From: Mycobacterium sp. NAZ190054
GTDB lineage: Bacteria; Actinomycetota; Actinomycetes; Mycobacteriales; Mycobacteriaceae
Assembly (NCBI RefSeq): GCF_001545925.1
Contig: NZ_LMVQ01000268.1
Location: forward strand, 1 to 32,289
DNA length: 32,289 bases
Reading direction: 5' to 3'
Within the stretch, counting starts at the first letter, position 1; the number at the start of each line of letters is the position of its first letter. The translations under genes were made by a program, and so were the position numbers. Of this stretch, positions 25,517 to 32,289 are shown one piece after another. Under the pieces are notes generated by a model. The model made no database searches and had not been told where the DNA came from. It saw only the letters and a list, made by a program, of their open reading frames with translations.

Positions 25517-25873
25517 GTGTCAACAATCAAGCCTGCGGCTCGTAAGACCTCCGTGGATCCATCCGGCCAGTCCATTCTGCACGGCGCCGAGGCCGAAGCC
25601 CGTATCGCTTGGGTTTCGCAGGCCCGGTGTCGTCAGACGGACCCGGACGAACTGTTCGTCCGCGGCGCCGCCCAGCGCAAAGCCGCGGTGATCTGCCGGC
25701 ACTGCCCGGTCATCGCCGAGTGCGGTGCCGACGCGCTGGACAACCGGGTGGAGTTCGGGGTCTGGGGCGGCATGACGGAACGCCAGCGCCGCGCCCTGCT
25801 CAAGCAGCATCCCGAGGTCGTGTCCTGGGCCGACTTCTTTGCCGCTCAGCGCAAACACCGCACTGCCGGCTAA
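25517..25873 (+). CDS. whiB4: WhiB4, iron-sulfur redox regulator
   Basis: A 118-residue Wbl protein. Four cluster ligands Cys38, Cys60, Cys63 and Cys69 (CX21CX2CX5C), the GVWGGMTERQRR turn and a basic C-terminus that binds DNA. The stretch DPDELFVRGAAQRKAAVICR is nearly identical with M. tuberculosis WhiB4 (Rv3681c), a redox sensor that controls antioxidant and beta-lactam responses. The GTG start (25517) has AAGGGGA about eight bases upstream. It is divergent from ponA2 and convergent with the GET3-like pair, as in M. tuberculosis. Confidence 0.95.
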   Translation: MSTIKPAARKTSVDPSGQSILHGAEAEARIAWVSQARCRQTDPDELFVRGAAQRKAAVICRHCPVIAECGADALDNRVEFGVWGGMTERQRRALLKQHPEVVSWADFFAAQRKHRTAG

Positions 25874-25945
25874 GACATCGCAGGGCTGAGCCGCGATTGC
25901 CTGATTCGCGGGTCGGCGCAAATACGCACCAGATCTGAATTCGCG

Positions 25946-25974
25946 GTAGCCGCGCCCCGGTGGGGCGCGGCTAC
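25946..25974. terminator. bidirectional hairpin between whiB4 and the GET3-like operon
   Basis: GTAGCCGCGCCCC (25946-25958) and GGGGCGCGGCTAC (25962-25974) form a perfect 13-bp stem with a three-base loop between two convergent genes. There is no U-tract on either side, as is common for mycobacterial terminators. Confidence 0.8.
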
Positions 25975-25996
25975 TACCTTGTGCGGAGTTGCGCGG

Positions 25997-27118
25997 CTAC
26001 GCCGCGGAAGTGATCTGGTCTGCGATCGCCCGCAGCGCCTCCAGATCGGACACGTCGAACGGCAGCGACGGTACGCCGACGATGGCGACTGTCGGGTTGG
26101 CGCCGGTGAAGCGCGACAGCAGACGCACCTCGCGCTTGGCGGTCGACGCCCGGTCGGCATGGATACGCAGCGCCGCCACCGCCACCGAGTCCGGTTCGGT
26201 CTTCGCCAGATCGTCGGCAGCCTCGGCCGCCTTGTCGGCGTGCAGATCACACAGCGTCGGATGCGTGCGATTGAGGATCAGGCCGGCCAGCGGCATGTGT
26301 TCGGAGGAGAGCCGGTCGACGAAGAACGACGCCTCGCGCAGCGCGTCGGGCTCGGCCGCCGACACCACCACGAACTGAGTGCCGCGCCGCTTGAGCAGCT
26401 CATAGGTGCGGTCGGCCTTCTCCCGGAACCCACCGAACGTCGCGTCCAGTGACTGCACGAAAGACGCTGCGTCCGAAAGCATCTGGGATCCGAGGATCGT
26501 CGACATGCCTTTCATCGCGAGGCCGACGGCCCCGGTGACGAGCCGGCCGATGCCGCGGCCGGGCGCCAGCAGCATCCGCCACAGCCTGCTGTCCATGAAG
26601 CTGCCCAGCCGCTTGGGTGCGTCGAGGAAGTCCAGCGCGTTGCGCGACGGCGGGGTGTCGACCACGACCAGGTCCCATTTGTCTTCTGCCAGAAGCTGTC
26701 CCAGCTTCTCCATGGCCATGTACTCCTGCGTCCCGGCGAGCGAGGTGGCCACGGTTTGGTAGAACTGGTTGTCCAGAATCGCGTCCGCCGTTCCGGGGCC
26801 GGAGTACTGGATCACCATCTCGTCGAACGTACGGCGCATGTCGAGCATCATCGCGTGCAGCTCGCCGGTCACCTCCGGTGCCAGCGGCACCCGCTGCGGG
26901 GTGTTGCCGAGATCCCGGATGCCCAGCGCCTGGGCCAGCCGCTTGGCCGGGTCGATGGTCAGCACGACGACGGTGCGCCCGTATTCGGCGGCGCGCAACG
27001 CCATCGCGGCCGCGGTCGTGGTCTTGCCGACCCCGCCGGCGCCGCAGCACACCACCACCCGATTGGAGGTGTCGCGCAGGATGGCGGCCATGTCGAGGGC
27101 CGGTGGGGTGTGGCTCAT
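25997..27118 (-). CDS. ArsA/GET3-like ATPase (Rv3680-like)
   Basis: A 373-residue P-loop ATPase of the ArsA/GET3 family. Deviant Walker [10 protein letters not shown] (26-34) with the signature glycine-lysine arrangement, switch I-like [12 protein letters not shown], and [18 protein letters not shown] around the Walker B position. M. tuberculosis Rv3679-Rv3680 have been described as homologues of the eukaryotic tail-anchored-protein targeting factor Get3 that work together. No arsenite-binding cysteine set is evident. It starts 13 bases after the first ATPase gene and is cotranscribed with it. Confidence 0.92.
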   Translation of the reverse strand: MSHTPPALDMAAILRDTSNRVVVCCGAGGVGKTTTAAAMALRAAEYGRTVVVLTIDPAKRLAQALGIRDLGNTPQRVPLAPEVTGELHAMMLDMRRTFDEMVIQYSGPGTADAILDNQFYQTVATSLAGTQEYMAMEKLGQLLAEDKWDLVVVDTPPSRNALDFLDAPKRLGSFMDSRLWRMLLAPGRGIGRLVTGAVGLAMKGMSTILGSQMLSDAASFVQSLDATFGGFREKADRTYELLKRRGTQFVVVSAAEPDALREASFFVDRLSSEHMPLAGLILNRTHPTLCDLHADKAAEAADDLAKTEPDSVAVAALRIHADRASTAKREVRLLSRFTGANPTVAIVGVPSLPFDVSDLEALRAIADQITSAA

Positions 27119-27131
27119 CGTGTCTCTCCGC

Positions 27132-28175
27132 TCACCGCACGCCCTGGTGGGCGAGCTCTTCGGCTAGTTCGTAGAGGCTGCCGAGATCGACTCCGTCGGG
27201 CAGCGCGGGCAGGTCGAGCCGGGCCACGTCGAGCTCGATGAGCTGCTCAGCGCTCTCGTTGCGGGCCGCGATGCGGGTGGCGTGCTGGATCGTCTCGGTG
27301 AGCAGCCCGGCGAAGTCGTCGTCGGACAGCGTGATGCCCGCCGCCGTCAACCCGGCCCGAACCGCATCGGCGTCGATCACCCCTTCACCGGCCTTGGCCA
27401 GGTCGTCGGGAGCGAGGTAGGCGGGGATGTTGCGGTTGACGATGACGCTGCCGATCGGCAGGCCCATCCCGCGCAACTCGTCGATCGCCTCCAGTGTCTC
27501 CTGGATGGGCAGCGCCTCCAGGAGCGTGACGAGGTGGATGGCCGTCAGCTTGGAATGCAGCAGCTTGACCACGCCTTCGGCCTGGGAATGCACCGGCCCG
27601 CCCTTGGCGAGGTCCGACACCGCCTTGGTGACGTCCAGAAAACGCGCGATGCGCCCGGTGGGCGGCGAATCGACGACGACCGCGTCGTACACGGTGCCCT
27701 TGCCCCGGTGCTGATCCTTCTCGTTGCGGGTGACGATCTCCTTGATCTTGCCCGTCAGCAGCACGTCCCGCAGGCCCGGCGCGATCGTCGTCGCGAACTC
27801 CACGGCCCCGATCCGGCGCATCGCGCGCCCGGCCAGCCCGAGGTTGTAGAACATGTCGAGGTATTCCAGGAACGCGGCCTCGGTGTCGATCGCCAGTGCG
27901 TTGACCTGTCCGCCCCCCTCGGCGGTTGCGATCTTGACCTCTTCGTAGGGCAGCGGCGGAACGTCGAAGAGCTGCGCGATCCCTTGCCGCCCTTCGACTT
28001 CGACGAGCAGGACCCTGCGCCCGCCGGCGGCCAGGGCCAGCGCGAGCGACGCGGCGATCGTCGACTTGCCCGTGCCTCCCTTGCCGGTGACGAAGTGCAG
28101 TCGCGCCTCGGTCAGGCGCGAGGGCCAGCCGACCTGCCTGGTGCCACCGGATGTCCCGGGAGATGTGGTAGCCAC
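27132..28175 (-). CDS. ArsA/GET3-like ATPase (Rv3679-like)
   Basis: A 347-residue partner ATPase. Walker [10 protein letters not shown] (31-39), [24 protein letters not shown] after it, and [20 protein letters not shown] as the second nucleotide motif. It follows M. tuberculosis Rv3679 over its whole length, including the C-terminal [20 protein letters not shown]. The start is GTG 28175: TAGCAT lies six bases upstream, so the transcript is probably leaderless. It is the first gene of the pair and divergent from the DUF4177 gene. Confidence 0.92.
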   Translation of the reverse strand: MATTSPGTSGGTRQVGWPSRLTEARLHFVTGKGGTGKSTIAASLALALAAGGRRVLLVEVEGRQGIAQLFDVPPLPYEEVKIATAEGGGQVNALAIDTEAAFLEYLDMFYNLGLAGRAMRRIGAVEFATTIAPGLRDVLLTGKIKEIVTRNEKDQHRGKGTVYDAVVVDSPPTGRIARFLDVTKAVSDLAKGGPVHSQAEGVVKLLHSKLTAIHLVTLLEALPIQETLEAIDELRGMGLPIGSVIVNRNIPAYLAPDDLAKAGEGVIDADAVRAGLTAAGITLSDDDFAGLLTETIQHATRIAARNESAEQLIELDVARLDLPALPDGVDLGSLYELAEELAHQGVR

Positions 28176-28181
28176 CCAAGC

Positions 28182-28187
28182 ATGCTA
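28182..28187 (-). promoter_or_regulatory. leaderless -10 box of the GET3-like operon
   Basis: TAGCAT on the minus strand, six bases before GTG 28175. Confidence 0.55.
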
Positions 28188-28210
28188 GCCATTGCGGATT
28201 CGATCCCGGA

Positions 28211-28216
28211 TAAGCT
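28211..28216 (+). promoter_or_regulatory. leaderless -10 box of the DUF4177 operon
   Basis: TAAGCT on the plus strand, seven bases before ATG 28224. It faces away from the box at 28182-28187, with 23 bases between them. Confidence 0.55.
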
Positions 28217-28223
28217 CAGCCGC

Positions 28224-28385
28224 ATGAGCGAACCGACCCGCTGGGAGTACGCGACCGTCCCGCTGCTGACGCACGCCACCAAACAGATCCTCGACCAGTG
28301 GGGGGAGGACGGCTGGGAGCTGGTCTCGGTCCTGCCCGGACCGACCGGCGAGCAGCACGTCGCATACCTGAAGCGACCCAAATGA
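28224..28385 (+). CDS. DUF4177 small protein (Rv3678A-like)
   Basis: A 53-residue protein (WEYATVPLLTHATKQILDQW, GEDGWELVSVLPG, HVAYLKRPK) with the WEY...GWELV...FKRP pattern of DUF4177, a small alpha/beta fold of unknown role that is common in bacteria. Its stop overlaps the ATG of the RidA-like gene (ATGA). The same arrangement exists in M. tuberculosis. Confidence 0.88.
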   Translation: MSEPTRWEYATVPLLTHATKQILDQWGEDGWELVSVLPGPTGEQHVAYLKRPK

Positions 28386-28840
28386 GCTCCTGGTCGGCGC
28401 GGCTGGACGAGCTGGGAATCGCGCTGCCCGAGGTCGTCGCGCCGCTGGCGGCCTACGTCCCCGCGGTGCGCGCCGGCAACCTCGTCTACACCGCCGGACA
28501 GTTGCCCATCGCCGACGGTGAGCTGGCCGCGACCGGCAAGGTCGGCGCCGACGTGTCCGCCGAGGACGCGCACGCCCTCGCCCGCCGGTGTGCACTCAAC
28601 GCGCTGGCCGCGGTCGACGCGCTGGTCGGCATCGACGCCGTGGTCAAGGTGGTCAAGGTCGTCGGGTTCGTGGCCTCGGCGCCCGGTTTCGGCGGCCAGC
28701 CCGGCGTGATCAACGGCGCGTCCGAGCTGCTCGGCGAGATCTTCGGTGACGCCGGCGCGCATGCCCGGTCGGCGGTCGGGGTGTCGGAGTTGCCGCGGAA
28801 CGCGCCGGTGGAAGTGGAAGTGATCGTCGAGGTTTCTTAG
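28382..28840 (+). CDS. RidA-family protein (Rv3678c-like)
   Basis: A 152-residue YjgF/YER057c/UK114 protein, a trimeric fold in which RidA members remove reactive enamine/imine intermediates of PLP enzymes. GNLVYTAGQLPI (about 36-47), AALNALAAVDAL-like helix, and the C-terminal ARSAVGVSELPRNAPVEVEVIVEV are typical; the Arg in the position of the catalytic RidA arginine (ARSAV) is kept. It belongs to the longer subgroup with the PGFGGQPGVINGASELLGEIFG insertion, whose activity is less certain. It overlaps the DUF4177 gene and is followed without gap by the MBL gene. Confidence 0.88.
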   Translation: MSSWSARLDELGIALPEVVAPLAAYVPAVRAGNLVYTAGQLPIADGELAATGKVGADVSAEDAHALARRCALNALAAVDALVGIDAVVKVVKVVGFVASAPGFGGQPGVINGASELLGEIFGDAGAHARSAVGVSELPRNAPVEVEVIVEVS

Positions 28841-29617
28841 GTGGAGCACCCCGCGTACGGCCTGCTGCGACCGGTCACCGATACCGCGTCGGTGCTGCTC
28901 TGCGAGAACCCGGGGTTGATGACCCTCGACGGCACCAACACCTGGGTGCTGCGCGGGCCGGGCAGCGACGAGATGGTCGTCGTCGACCCCGGCCCGGACG
29001 ACAAGGACGAGCACATCGAGCGGCTCGCGGCCCTGGGCCCGATCCCGCTGGTGCTCATCAGCCACCGGCACTCCGATCACACCGGCGGCATCGACCGGCT
29101 GGTGGACCTCACGGGTGCGGTCGTGCGCTCGGTCGGCAGCGGTTTCCTGCGCGGGCTCGGTGGTCACCTGACCGACGGTGAGGTCATCGACGCCGCCGGC
29201 CTGAAGATCACCGTGATGGCCACGCCCGGTCACACCGCGGACTCGGTGTCCTTTCTCGTCGACGACGATGCGGTGCTGACCGCGGACACGATCCTCGGGC
29301 GCGGAACCACCGTCATCGACTCCGAGGACGGCGACCTGGGCGACTACCTGGAGTCGTTGCGCCGATTGCACGGGCTCGGTCACCGCACGGTGCTCCCCGG
29401 GCACGGACCCGAACTCGACGACATGGACGCCGTCAGCCGGATGTACCTGACGCACCGTGAGGAGCGGCTCGACCAGGTGCGCGGCGCGCTGCGCGAACTG
29501 GGGGAGGACGCCACCGCGCGGCAGGTGGTCGAGCATGTGTACACCGACGTCGACGAGAAGCTGTGGGACGCGGCCGAATGGTCGGTGCAGGCCCAGTTGA
29601 ATTACCTGCGCCGCTGA
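28841..29617 (+). CDS. metallo-beta-lactamase-fold hydrolase (Rv3677c-like)
   Basis: A 258-residue MBL-fold enzyme. Zinc motif HRHSDH (75-80), PGHTADS with the third His, the Asp in LTADTILG and a final His in LPGHGPELDD. A C-terminal helical domain (about 200-258) as in LACTB2/glyoxalase II-like members follows, so a nucleic-acid or thioester hydrolase role is possible; beta-lactam hydrolysis is not implied. GTG 28841 follows the TAG of the RidA-like gene directly. The palindromic repeat begins seven bases after its stop. Confidence 0.9.
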   Translation: MEHPAYGLLRPVTDTASVLLCENPGLMTLDGTNTWVLRGPGSDEMVVVDPGPDDKDEHIERLAALGPIPLVLISHRHSDHTGGIDRLVDLTGAVVRSVGSGFLRGLGGHLTDGEVIDAAGLKITVMATPGHTADSVSFLVDDDAVLTADTILGRGTTVIDSEDGDLGDYLESLRRLHGLGHRTVLPGHGPELDDMDAVSRMYLTHREERLDQVRGALRELGEDATARQVVEHVYTDVDEKLWDAAEWSVQAQLNYLRR

Positions 29618-29623
29618 CAACCC

Positions 29624-29688
29624 CCGCCGAAATTGCATTCCAGCAGGGCGTTACTCGCACTTTCGCTGCTGGAATGCCATTTCGGCGG
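29624..29688. repeat. palindromic repeat, copy 2 (intact)
   Basis: Arms 29624-29645 and 29667-29688 pair at 21 of 22 positions (core GCATTCCAGCA / TGCTGGAATGC) around a 21-base loop. It fills most of the 80-base gap between two convergent genes, the MBL gene and crp. The right arm and part of the loop recur at 1-63 in the same orientation. It could act as a bidirectional terminator; origin unknown. Confidence 0.88.
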
Positions 29689-29697
29689 AAGGGGGGG

Positions 29698-30372
29698 TTA
29701 GCGGGCGCGGCGGGCCAGGCGCTCGCTGTCGCTGATCAGCACGCTCTTGCCCTCCAGGCGGATCCAGCCGCGGTGGGCGAAGTCGGCCAGCGCCTTGTTG
29801 ACGGTCTCGCGGGACGCACCGACCAGCTGGGCGATCTCCTCCTGCGTCAGGTCGTGCGTGACGCGCAGCGCGCCGCCCTCCTGCGTGCCGAAGCGCTGCG
29901 CCAGCTGCAGCAGCTGCTTGGCGACGCGGCCGGGAACGTCGGTGAAGATCAGGTCGGCGAGGTTGTTGTTGGTGCGGCGCAGGCGGCGGGCCAGCACGCG
30001 CAGCAGCTGCTCGGCGATCTCCGGGCGGTCGGCGATCCACGCCCGCAGCGCCTCGCGGTCCATCGACACCGCGCGCACCTCGGTGATGGTGGTGGCGCTG
30101 GAGGTGCGGGGACCGGGGTCGAAGATCGACAGCTCACCGAACATGTCCGACGGACCCATGATGGTCAGGAGGTTCTCGCGGCCGTCCGGCGAGCGGCGCC
30201 CGATCTTCACCTTCCCGGAGATGATGATGTACAGGCGGTCGCCGGGCTCACCCTCGGCGAACACGGTGTGTCCGCGCGGGAAGTCGACGGGCTGCAACTG
30301 CTTGGTAAGCGCGGAAACGGCGCTCGGTTCCACACCTTGGAAGATTCCGGCCCTGGCCAGGATCTCGTCCAC
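29698..30372 (-). CDS. crp: CRP, cAMP receptor protein
   Basis: A 224-residue CRP/FNR regulator, nearly identical with M. tuberculosis Rv3676. The cAMP pocket has Glu80 in FGELSIFD and Arg89-Thr90 in GPRTSS; a dimerisation helix follows (about 110-145); the helix-turn-helix is at about 175-197 ([20 protein letters not shown]). It binds TGTGA-N6-TCACA-type sites. GTG 30372 has AAGGGG seven bases upstream and gives the [13 protein letters not shown] start used in M. tuberculosis. It is convergent with the MBL gene. Confidence 0.96.
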   Translation of the reverse strand: MDEILARAGIFQGVEPSAVSALTKQLQPVDFPRGHTVFAEGEPGDRLYIIISGKVKIGRRSPDGRENLLTIMGPSDMFGELSIFDPGPRTSSATTITEVRAVSMDREALRAWIADRPEIAEQLLRVLARRLRRTNNNLADLIFTDVPGRVAKQLLQLAQRFGTQEGGALRVTHDLTQEEIAQLVGASRETVNKALADFAHRGWIRLEGKSVLISDSERLARRAR

Positions 30373-30470
30373 GTTGCCCCTTAGTGCGTTCGGTGATGAT
30401 AAATGCGCAAGCCGACCCCGAAAGATCGTGAGATCAGTCTAGAGGTACGCCCCTGTGTGACCAGCCCACG

Positions 30471-30803
30471 CTACACACGATCGGCATGTCGGGTCTCCCG
30501 AAACTCACTATTCGGGATGCGGTGGCAGTACTCCGTGGTCGGCAAACCCGGCGCGGAAACGGGCTCGAGGAACCCGTCGGTCGGGGTGTCCCGCGGTTCG
30601 ATCCGCCGCGGCGCCGTGCGCAGCGCCCTGTCGGTCCCGGCCCGCGCCGGGCTGTCGGTGGCGCCGGCGTTGGCCTGCTGCAGGAACTCGTCGACGTCGG
30701 CCGACGAGTCGGCATCGCAGCGCAGACCCGCCTCGACGCGCTCCAGACCGAAGGTCGCCAGCATCAGCAACCCCGGGATCAGCGCAACGAGCAACCACGA
30801 CAC
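30471..30803 (-). CDS. small membrane protein (Rv3675-like)
   Basis: A 110-residue protein that starts [20 protein letters not shown], one membrane helix, followed by [20 protein letters not shown] and a disordered cytoplasmic-looking tail. Position upstream of crp and divergent from nth matches Rv3675. The start is GTG 30803. Its stop is 98 bases before crp, so cotranscription with crp is possible. Function unknown. Confidence 0.75.
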   Translation of the reverse strand: MSWLLVALIPGLLMLATFGLERVEAGLRCDADSSADVDEFLQQANAGATDSPARAGTDRALRTAPRRIEPRDTPTDGFLEPVSAPGLPTTEYCHRIPNSEFRETRHADRV

Positions 30804-30896
30804 AACGCTGAAGTAAACACGGCCAAGATCTCAGCAGGATCACGAAAAGTCCACGTTAAAGACCTATCCACCGCCGGGCGCGTCGGTGACCGTCAG

Positions 30897-30902
30897 TACC
30901 CT
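30897..30902 (+). promoter_or_regulatory. leaderless -10 box of nth
   Basis: TACCCT followed by six bases and GTG 30909, which supports that start over longer upstream frames. Confidence 0.5.
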
Positions 30903-30908
30903 GGCCTG

Positions 30909-31685
30909 GTGACCGTGAAACCGGCCCGCAGCGCGTCTCCCGGGAAGGCAGGCCGCAAATGGGAAGACGAAACCCGGCTCGGGCTGGTGCGCCGCGCCCG
31001 CCGGATGAACCGCACACTCGCACAGGCGTTTCCGCACGTATACTGCGAACTGGACTTCACCAACCCGCTGGAGCTCACCGTCGCGACCATCCTGTCCGCG
31101 CAGAGCACCGACAAGCGGGTCAACCTCACCACCCCGGCGCTGTTCAAGAAGTACCGCACCGCCCTGGACTATGCGACCGCCGACCGCACCGAGCTCGAAG
31201 AGCTGATCCGGCCCACCGGGTTCTACCGGAACAAGGCCAACGCACTGATCGGGCTCGGGCAGGCGCTGGAAGAGCGTTTCGACGGGCGGGTGCCGGCCAC
31301 CCTCGACGAGCTCGTCACACTGCCGGGAGTGGGGCGCAAGACCGCCAACGTGATCCTGGGCAATGCGTTCGACATCCCCGGCATCACGGTCGACACCCAT
31401 TTCGGCCGGTTGGTGCGCCGCTGGCGCTGGACCGCCGAGGAAGACCCGGTCAAGGTCGAGCACATCGTCGGTGACCTCATCGAGCGCAGCGAGTGGACCC
31501 TGCTCAGCCACCGGGTGATCTTCCACGGCCGGCGCGTGTGTCACGCCCGCAAGCCCGCCTGCGGCGTCTGCGTGCTCGCCAGGGACTGCCCCTCCTACGG
31601 CACCGGCCCCACCGACCCGCTGATCGCCGCGCCGCTGGTCAAAGGGCCCGAGACCGAGCACCTGCTGGCGCTGGCCGGACTGTAG
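30909..31685 (+). CDS. nth: endonuclease III, DNA glycosylase/AP lyase
   Basis: A 258-residue base-excision repair enzyme that removes oxidised pyrimidines. Helix-hairpin-helix [14 protein letters not shown] with catalytic Lys144, catalytic Asp162 in VDTHFGRL, and the iron-sulfur ligands Cys211, Cys218, Cys221 and Cys227 (CX6CX2CX5C). The frame is open far upstream, but the enzyme begins with the basic tail after GTG 30909. The thioredoxin-like gene begins nine bases after its stop, as in M. tuberculosis Rv3674c-Rv3673c. Confidence 0.95.
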   Translation: MTVKPARSASPGKAGRKWEDETRLGLVRRARRMNRTLAQAFPHVYCELDFTNPLELTVATILSAQSTDKRVNLTTPALFKKYRTALDYATADRTELEELIRPTGFYRNKANALIGLGQALEERFDGRVPATLDELVTLPGVGRKTANVILGNAFDIPGITVDTHFGRLVRRWRWTAEEDPVKVEHIVGDLIERSEWTLLSHRVIFHGRRVCHARKPACGVCVLARDCPSYGTGPTDPLIAAPLVKGPETEHLLALAGL

Positions 31686-31694
31686 GCGTCCGTC

Positions 31695-32289
31695 TTGTCC
31701 GTCAGTGCGTCGGCCCGGTGGAGCATCGTGGCGTTGGTCGTCCTGGTCGCCCTCGGCGTCGCGCTGTGGGCCGAACTCGGCGTCGACGACTCCGAACCCC
31801 GCTCACAGCGCGACGTCCCGTCCGCTCGGGACCGTCGCGACGCCGACACCCCCGCGGCGCTGGCAGGCCTTCGTGCGCGCGCCGAACTGGAACCCTGCCC
31901 GGCGCCCGGCTCGGGTCCCGGCCCCGAGGCGCTGCGCGGCCTGGTGCTCGAATGCGCCGGCGACGGGTCGCGGGTCGATGTCGCTGCGGCCCTCGCGGGC
32001 CGGCCCGCCGTGGTGAACCTGTGGGCCTACTGGTGCGGACCGTGCACCGACGAGCTGCCGGCGATGGCGGAGTATCAGCGCCGCGCCGGCCCGGCGGTGA
32101 CCGTGCTGACCGTGCACCAGGACGAGAACGAGAGCGCGGCGTTGCTGCGGCTGTCCGAACTGGGCGTGCATCTGCCGACCGTGCAGGACGGTCGCCGGAC
32201 CATCGCCGCAGCGCTGCAGGTACCCAACGTGATGCCGGCCACCGTGGTGCTCCGCGCAGACGGTAGCGTTGCCGAGATCCTGCCCCGGT
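31695..32289 (+). CDS. membrane-anchored thioredoxin-like (TlpA-type) protein, cut by the window end
   Basis: 198 complete codons from a TTG start (31695), the only start between the in-frame nth stop and the membrane helix; GTG 31728 is a shorter alternative. One N-terminal helix (WSIVALVVLVALGVALWAEL) anchors an extracytoplasmic domain with the redox centre W-C-G-P-C in NLWAYWCGPCTDELPAM and a cis-proline region VPNVMPATVVL. Two further cysteines (ELEPCP, VLECAG) stand before the domain. It matches Rv3673c in position and is probably a thiol-disulfide protein of the periplasm. Confidence 0.85.
   Translation, partial: MSVSASARWSIVALVVLVALGVALWAELGVDDSEPRSQRDVPSARDRRDADTPAALAGLRARAELEPCPAPGSGPGPEALRGLVLECAGDGSRVDVAAALAGRPAVVNLWAYWCGPCTDELPAMAEYQRRAGPAVTVLTVHQDENESAALLRLSELGVHLPTVQDGRRTIAAALQVPNVMPATVVLRADGSVAEILPR

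Noticed and set aside
30441..30480. CRP autoregulatory site upstream of crp (TGTGTGA ... TACACAC)
   Set aside because: The half-sites are not separated by six bases and the second half does not fit TCACA; at best a half-site.

Overview
The window comes from a high-GC, rapidly growing mycobacterium (Mycolicibacterium-type). The call rests on a whole block syntenic with M. tuberculosis Rv3673c-Rv3684 and Rv3689-Rv3693 in inverted orientation (nth, crp, two GET3-like ATPases, whiB4, ponA2, cds1, moxR2), on many GTG starts, and on leaderless TANNNT promoters. Gene names come from recognising families and gene order; no search was run.

Layout. 1-4150 (minus): the moxR2 operon (Rv3689-, Rv3690-, Rv3691-like, moxR, then a DUF58 gene that stops after 53 codons beside a palindromic repeat). 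4208-8597 (minus): a LAL-type LuxR regulator, a zinc alcohol dehydrogenase and an exported SnoaL-like protein. 8718-10757: an F420-dependent oxidoreductase, a 42-residue acidic protein and a PAP2 phosphatase. 10782-13425 (minus): a type II restriction-modification pair. 13569-17516: a type VII secretion (ESX) accessory module made of an EspG-like protein facing an operon of an EspC-like protein, a WXG100-type effector with an apparent frameshift, and two paralogous membrane proteins that look like immunity proteins. 17574-18483 (minus): an erm 23S rRNA methyltransferase with an elaborate leader. 18615-20239 (plus): two membrane proteins divergent from erm. 20330-20403: tRNA-Pro(CGG). 20646-32289: the conserved block cds1, metallophosphoesterase, ponA2, whiB4, the GET3-like pair, a DUF4177 protein, RidA-like, MBL-fold, crp, an Rv3675-like protein, nth and a thioredoxin-like protein cut by the window end.

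The most striking structure is at erm. Two divergent promoters lie symmetrically around a 49-bp compound palindrome whose outer AAAA tracts sit exactly 28 nt from each -10 box, and each -10 box sits exactly 7 nt from an ATG. On the erm side that ATG opens an 11-codon leader peptide (MCACSMKLRSA) with a Lys-Leu-Arg (+X+) motif of the kind that stalls macrolide-bound ribosomes. The following RNA has four arms (1:2 and 3:4, or 2:3) in which arm 3 pairs over the erm Shine-Dalgarno sequence. This reads as a macrolide-sensing translational attenuator behind a WhiB7-type promoter shared with an unknown membrane-protein operon. The second notable system is the ESX effector/immunity module, which resembles in layout the staphylococcal pore-forming toxin TspA with its tandem membrane immunity proteins.

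Stretches without genes: 18484-18614 is the divergent promoter; 20240-20544 holds a terminator, the tRNA and its promoter; 25184-25516 holds the ponA2 promoter, a minus-strand terminator and a CRP-type box. No CRISPR array, rRNA, integrase or insertion sequence was seen.
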